This document shows, in pieces, positions 60,574 to 64,000 of a stretch of DNA of 64,000 bases. Position numbers and translations under genes: made by a program. Under the pieces are notes generated by a model. That model saw nothing but the letters and a program-made list of their open reading frames with translations, was not told the origin of the DNA and did no database searches. Positions within the stretch are counted from its first letter, which is position 1. Each line of letters starts with the position of its first letter. Source of the stretch: Termitomyces sp. T153 (lineage: Eukaryota > Basidiomycota > Agaricomycetes > Agaricales > Lyophyllaceae); the NCBI GenBank assembly GCA_018296165.2, contig JACKQL020000010.1:1326630-1390629 (forward strand), written 5' to 3'.

Positions 60574-61640
60574 CTATGCTAAATAAACTTTGGATCTCCC
60601 TTTGCTAGTTGTGTGATTGAGCCACAGCCTCCAGAGGTTGCTATTACACCTTGCTTTCCTTGGAGCTGAGGCCTCTCTTCTCATTGCTATGGGCACTATG
60701 TCTCCAAGTACCAAGCCTCCTGCAAGCACAGCAAAGCCATCAAACTCTAGAAGTGAATTATTCCCTGGCCCTCCTCCTCTTGAGCTCTGGACAGAGCTCA
60801 ACTGCATCCACCTCTTCTGGTCTTTCTTTTTCTTGCCTATCAGGCAATGAGTCCTCTCTTGTTGTTGGTATGTTGCACCAACAATATAGTAGAAGATGAA
60901 GAGCAGTTGATCTTTGCACTCAGCCAAAGAATTAGCTGATATAATATTTGATGGCTGCTGGCATAGTGGCCTGTCCAACTTCTGAACTATTATAGCCAAC
61001 TGTATAGGGCACTGCATGCTCTGCAGCTCCAAGTACTTGTCAAGGGCTACTAGGTCCTTGTAGGTAGCAAGGAACCCCCAAGTTGTGTCCCCCAAAATCT
61101 AACAAACTTCAAATTTGAGGTTTGCCCCATTCCAACAATGACTTAACAAGTCATTGACAAACCATTCTTAGTTGTTTGGAGCACCAAAGTTCTATGGCTT
61201 TGGTGTCACTCTATTGGAAAACAGCACATTATTGCTGGCCTTGTAAGGTACAGCAGTGATACATGGAACTTAGGATGTATCCTTCATTTCTAGAGTACTA
61301 TAAGCAGCTTCAACACATAATTGGAGGTCTCACTGTAGGCCTCCAAGGATTCTATATGGCCCAACCTACTTTGGACAGAGCTTCCTAGCTCTGCCTTTTG
61401 GAAGGTTGAGGTTTTTCATTGAAAGGTATACCAATGCACCTTTCTCTAGTTCTAGATTAGGCCTACTATGTAAATTGGCAAGGCATGTCTGAAAAACACA
61501 TGCTTCAATTATTGCATTGTGGGCTGTTGCCAAGTTCTTTAGAGCTTGGCAAGCAAATTGCTGAATTCCCCTCAGAATTGCAGTATCAGACCTGATCTTT
61601 CATATCATTAATGGCATGTAGCCACCATTTAACTTGAACA
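60574..61640 (-). pseudogene. Integrase C-terminus and chromodomain relic of a second chromovirus
   Basis: Broken frames contain LSMKNLNLPKGRARKLCPK, VGPYRILGG, NVLFSNRVTPKP and LGDTTWGFLATYKDLVALDK followed by YLELQ, in that order on the minus strand. That is the end of a Ty3/gypsy integrase (GPY/F module) and chromodomain of a different family from the 10.8-kb element. Several stops and CpG loss mark it as old. Confidence 0.72.
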
Positions 61641-61654
61641 ATGCAAAATGCATC

Positions 61655-62026
61655 TGTCAGGTTCTATTGACAACAGGGGCTCAGCTACACTGGCAAATCC
61701 TTACTAGGCAGATGCAATGTTCTGCACTTATAACCTAGTGCTCCAGAGTTGGTGTGGAGTGGAGAGACTTGTGAGGGGAAGCTAAGGAGAGTGGTCCAAG
61801 CAAGTCTGAAGTGGTCCAGGAAAGTCAAAGATTGAGTGTATTAGTGTTGAACTTGGGTGGGCATCAGGAACAAGTTTGTAAGCACATAAATAAATTGTGG
61901 GTAGATGGAGGCTTTGATAGGGATGAGAGTGGAGCTGGAGTTTGATGGGGGATTAATTAAGACTTGATGGGTTCAGGGCCAAGTGAAGAGCAAGGTCCAG
62001 AGTTGTTATAAGAATGTTTGGGGATC
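61655..62026 (-). mobile_element. Truncated LTR relic, reverse orientation
   Basis: Starts TGTCAGGTTC, the reverse complement of the LTR right end, and follows the LTR for about 370 bp up to the next LTR. Confidence 0.65.
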
Positions 62027-62810
62027 TGTCAGGTTCTGCTGACCATGGGGGCTCAGCTACACTGGGTGAGTCCTTACTAGGTGGACATGATTCCCTGCAC
62101 TGACAACTGGGCACTTGGAGGTGATCCAAATACTGGGGACTTGTGAGGATAGTTAGTGGGAATTGATCTGAGCAAGTCCGGGGAGGTCTGGAGGAGTAGA
62201 GGTTGAGTTGCAGGAATGGGGGACAGGCTTGGCAGGGTTCAGGCATAAGTCTGTATGTGAGTATTGCAGGTGTGGAGGAGGCAGAGGCTATGCAAATGAC
62301 AGAGCGGAGCTGGAGTTCTGATGGGGGATCAACAGGGATTGATAGGATTTGGAGCTGAGTGTGTAGCAAGGTCCAGAGTTGGTAAAGGAGTGTTAGAGGT
62401 TCATAATCGCGGAATTCATGAGGGTGTTATGGTTAGGAGGACTTAAACACAATAGGCAGAATCAAACAAGACAAGACAGAGTCTAATGAAATAAGGTGGA
62501 GACAAGACAAGAACAAGAATAGATTTAGGCAGAGACACAGAATGATAATGAAATGATAATGGAATAGAGATGAGATAAGACTAGGAGACTGAGAATAAGG
62601 AAAACAAGACATGGAACACAAAACACAAGAAGAAACAATTAGAAACACATCAGATAAGGCAGGTAGGTAGGTAGGTAATTTCAAGACTAGAGTATGAAGA
62701 GTTACTCTACACCTTATATACTGACTACTAAAGAGCTCCAGGAATGTCAGCTGTGGTGGTGGGGCTTGGTGGAGCTTGATGGAGTCGATGGGTGTTGGTT
62801 ATGACCAGAG
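62027..62810 (-). mobile_element. LTR relic, reverse orientation
   Basis: Starts TGTCAGGTTCTGCTGACC. It contains the reverse of the TATATAAG box and AGTCTTGATATT block (near 62680-62730) and ends inside the distal part of the LTR. Confidence 0.7.
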
Positions 62811-64000
62811 TATCACGACCCATCCCCTGGACCCCCGCACATTGTCCAGCAACCTCCCATTCCCCAAAACCCCTGACACTCCGCTGAACTTCCACCCATG
62901 CCCTGCACCTATTTCAATTAGCCCTGACGCACCCTCGGCTAACTCTGATGCCTCCCCGGCTAACTCTGACAGCCTCCTGGCCAACTTTGACACCTTCCCT
63001 GCAGCCACTGACACTTACCCTGGATCTCCCAAACCCCAAGAACCACCCCCGCTGTTCCCAATCTTTGCCACCCATCATCAACTCAACACCCTGGCTCCTC
63101 TGACCCATTCCGGAGTATCACAAAAACCTTGGGGCGACCTGCATTCCCAAATGATCCCATCAACATATCAATGCAGCCCGACCCTTGATTGCAACTGACA
63201 CCCGCCAACTCCGTTGAGCTCCGCCAAGCCCCGCTGCCACAGCCGACATACTCCAAAGTTCTCCAGTAGTCAGTATATAAGACGTCAAGTAGCTCTTTAT
63301 ACTGGAGTCTTGATATTACCTACCTATTGTTAATGTTACTTATGGTCTGATTGTTTTCTTTCTCGTGTTCCGTGTTCCATGTCTTGTTTTCCTTACTCTC
63401 AGTCTCCCAGTCTTATCTCAGTCTCCCGGTCATATCTCAGTCTCCCAGTCTTGTCTTGTCTCCATTTTGTTATCATTCTCATTATCGTTTCATATCTCCG
63501 CATGAATCTATTCTTGTTCCATCTCGACTCCATTTCATTTTGTCCGACACTGTCTTGGTGACTCTGTCCAGCCATTCTGCCCAAGTCTTCCTCAACCTTA
63601 ATGACATCACAAACTCCGTGATTACAATTATGAACCCTGACACTCTTTCACCAGATCCGAACCTCGCTCTTCACTCGGTTCTGGACTCCATCAACCCCAA
63701 TTGATCTTCCATCAAACCCCAGCTCCGCTTCCATTGATTGTGTAGCCTCCTACCCCTTCACGTCCACAAATCTCCCATATGGTCTTCTGCCTGAACCCTG
63801 CCAAGCCCGTCCATTTCCTCGCAATCTGACTTCTCTGGACCTCCCCGGACCTGTTTAGATCACATCCCACTGACTATCTGCACAAGCAATCAGTGTCCAG
63901 AATGCTTTCGAGTGTCCGGTTGCCAGTGCAAGGGGATCATGCCCGCCTAGTAAGGACTCGTCCAGTGCAGCTGAGCCCCTGTGATCAGCAGAACCTGACA
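62811..64000 (+). mobile_element. LTR running to the window edge
   Basis: Begins TATCACGACC (terminal TG mutated to TA), has TATATAAG near 63277 and AGTCTTGATATTACC near 63307, and ends AGAACCTGACA exactly at position 64000. Whether internal element sequence follows cannot be seen. It lies head-to-head with the reverse LTR relic. The fragments of open frame inside it are not genes. Confidence 0.75.

Noticed and set aside
1..64000. tRNA, rRNA, CRISPR arrays and bacterial-type operons
   Set aside because: I saw no cloverleaf-like gene, rRNA block or spaced direct-repeat array; the DNA is eukaryotic.

Overview
The window reads as nuclear DNA of a basidiomycete fungus, most likely an agaricomycete. 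The genes are cut by many short introns, mostly 47-78 nt. Several encoded families are typical of mushroom-forming fungi: a divergent kinase-like protein, multispanning membrane proteins with a WRAWVL motif, and a DDE transposase relic with a PKFHYELNFIEQCWG block. The right third is built of Ty3/gypsy chromovirus sequence. All gene models come from reading frames and splice signals by eye; no search or alignment was run.

Layout. 1-1677 (-): 5' part of a recyclin-1 (Rcy1/Pof6) F-box gene running off the left edge. 3213-4169 (+) and 8866-9921 (+): two members of an uncharacterised C2HC zinc-finger family, flanking a kinase-like gene (5083-6352, -) and an unrecognised spliced gene (about 7191-7965, +). 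10980-12440 and 14546-16046 (+): tandem paralogous eight-exon membrane-protein genes with identical lengths for the first seven exons. 16.1-27.2 kb: gene-poor DNA with local duplications and microsatellites. 27226-29468 (+): a 698-residue protein with four copies of the same C2HC finger. 29.5-36.3 kb: mostly non-coding, with a ~200-bp tandem repeat. 36290-36979 (-): small single-pass membrane protein with a PPPY motif. 37738-39170 (-): glycolipid-transfer-protein fold gene. 39656-41529 (-): intact cytochrome P450 resembling the CYP504 (phenylacetate hydroxylase) type.

42.1-64.0 kb is a nested transposon block: a DDE transposase relic split by a solo LTR, CpG-poor decayed repeats, and a nearly complete 10.8-kb chromovirus (47396-58211) with 1001-bp LTRs and a 5-bp target duplication. 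That element is inserted in the gag start of an older element. Further chromovirus and LTR relics follow to the right edge.

The 10.8-kb element carries the most unusual content. Its post-LTR priming site is a perfect 13-nt complement of the likely mRNA 5' end, which implies Tf1-style self-priming. It has two consecutive retropepsin-like domains. It also carries, antisense between the chromodomain and the 3' LTR, a two-exon gene that is still open (550 residues) for a Zn2Cys6-like cluster plus coiled coil, although gag-pol is broken by TGA codons and frame changes. The second main novelty is the C2HC finger family, seen six times in three genes.
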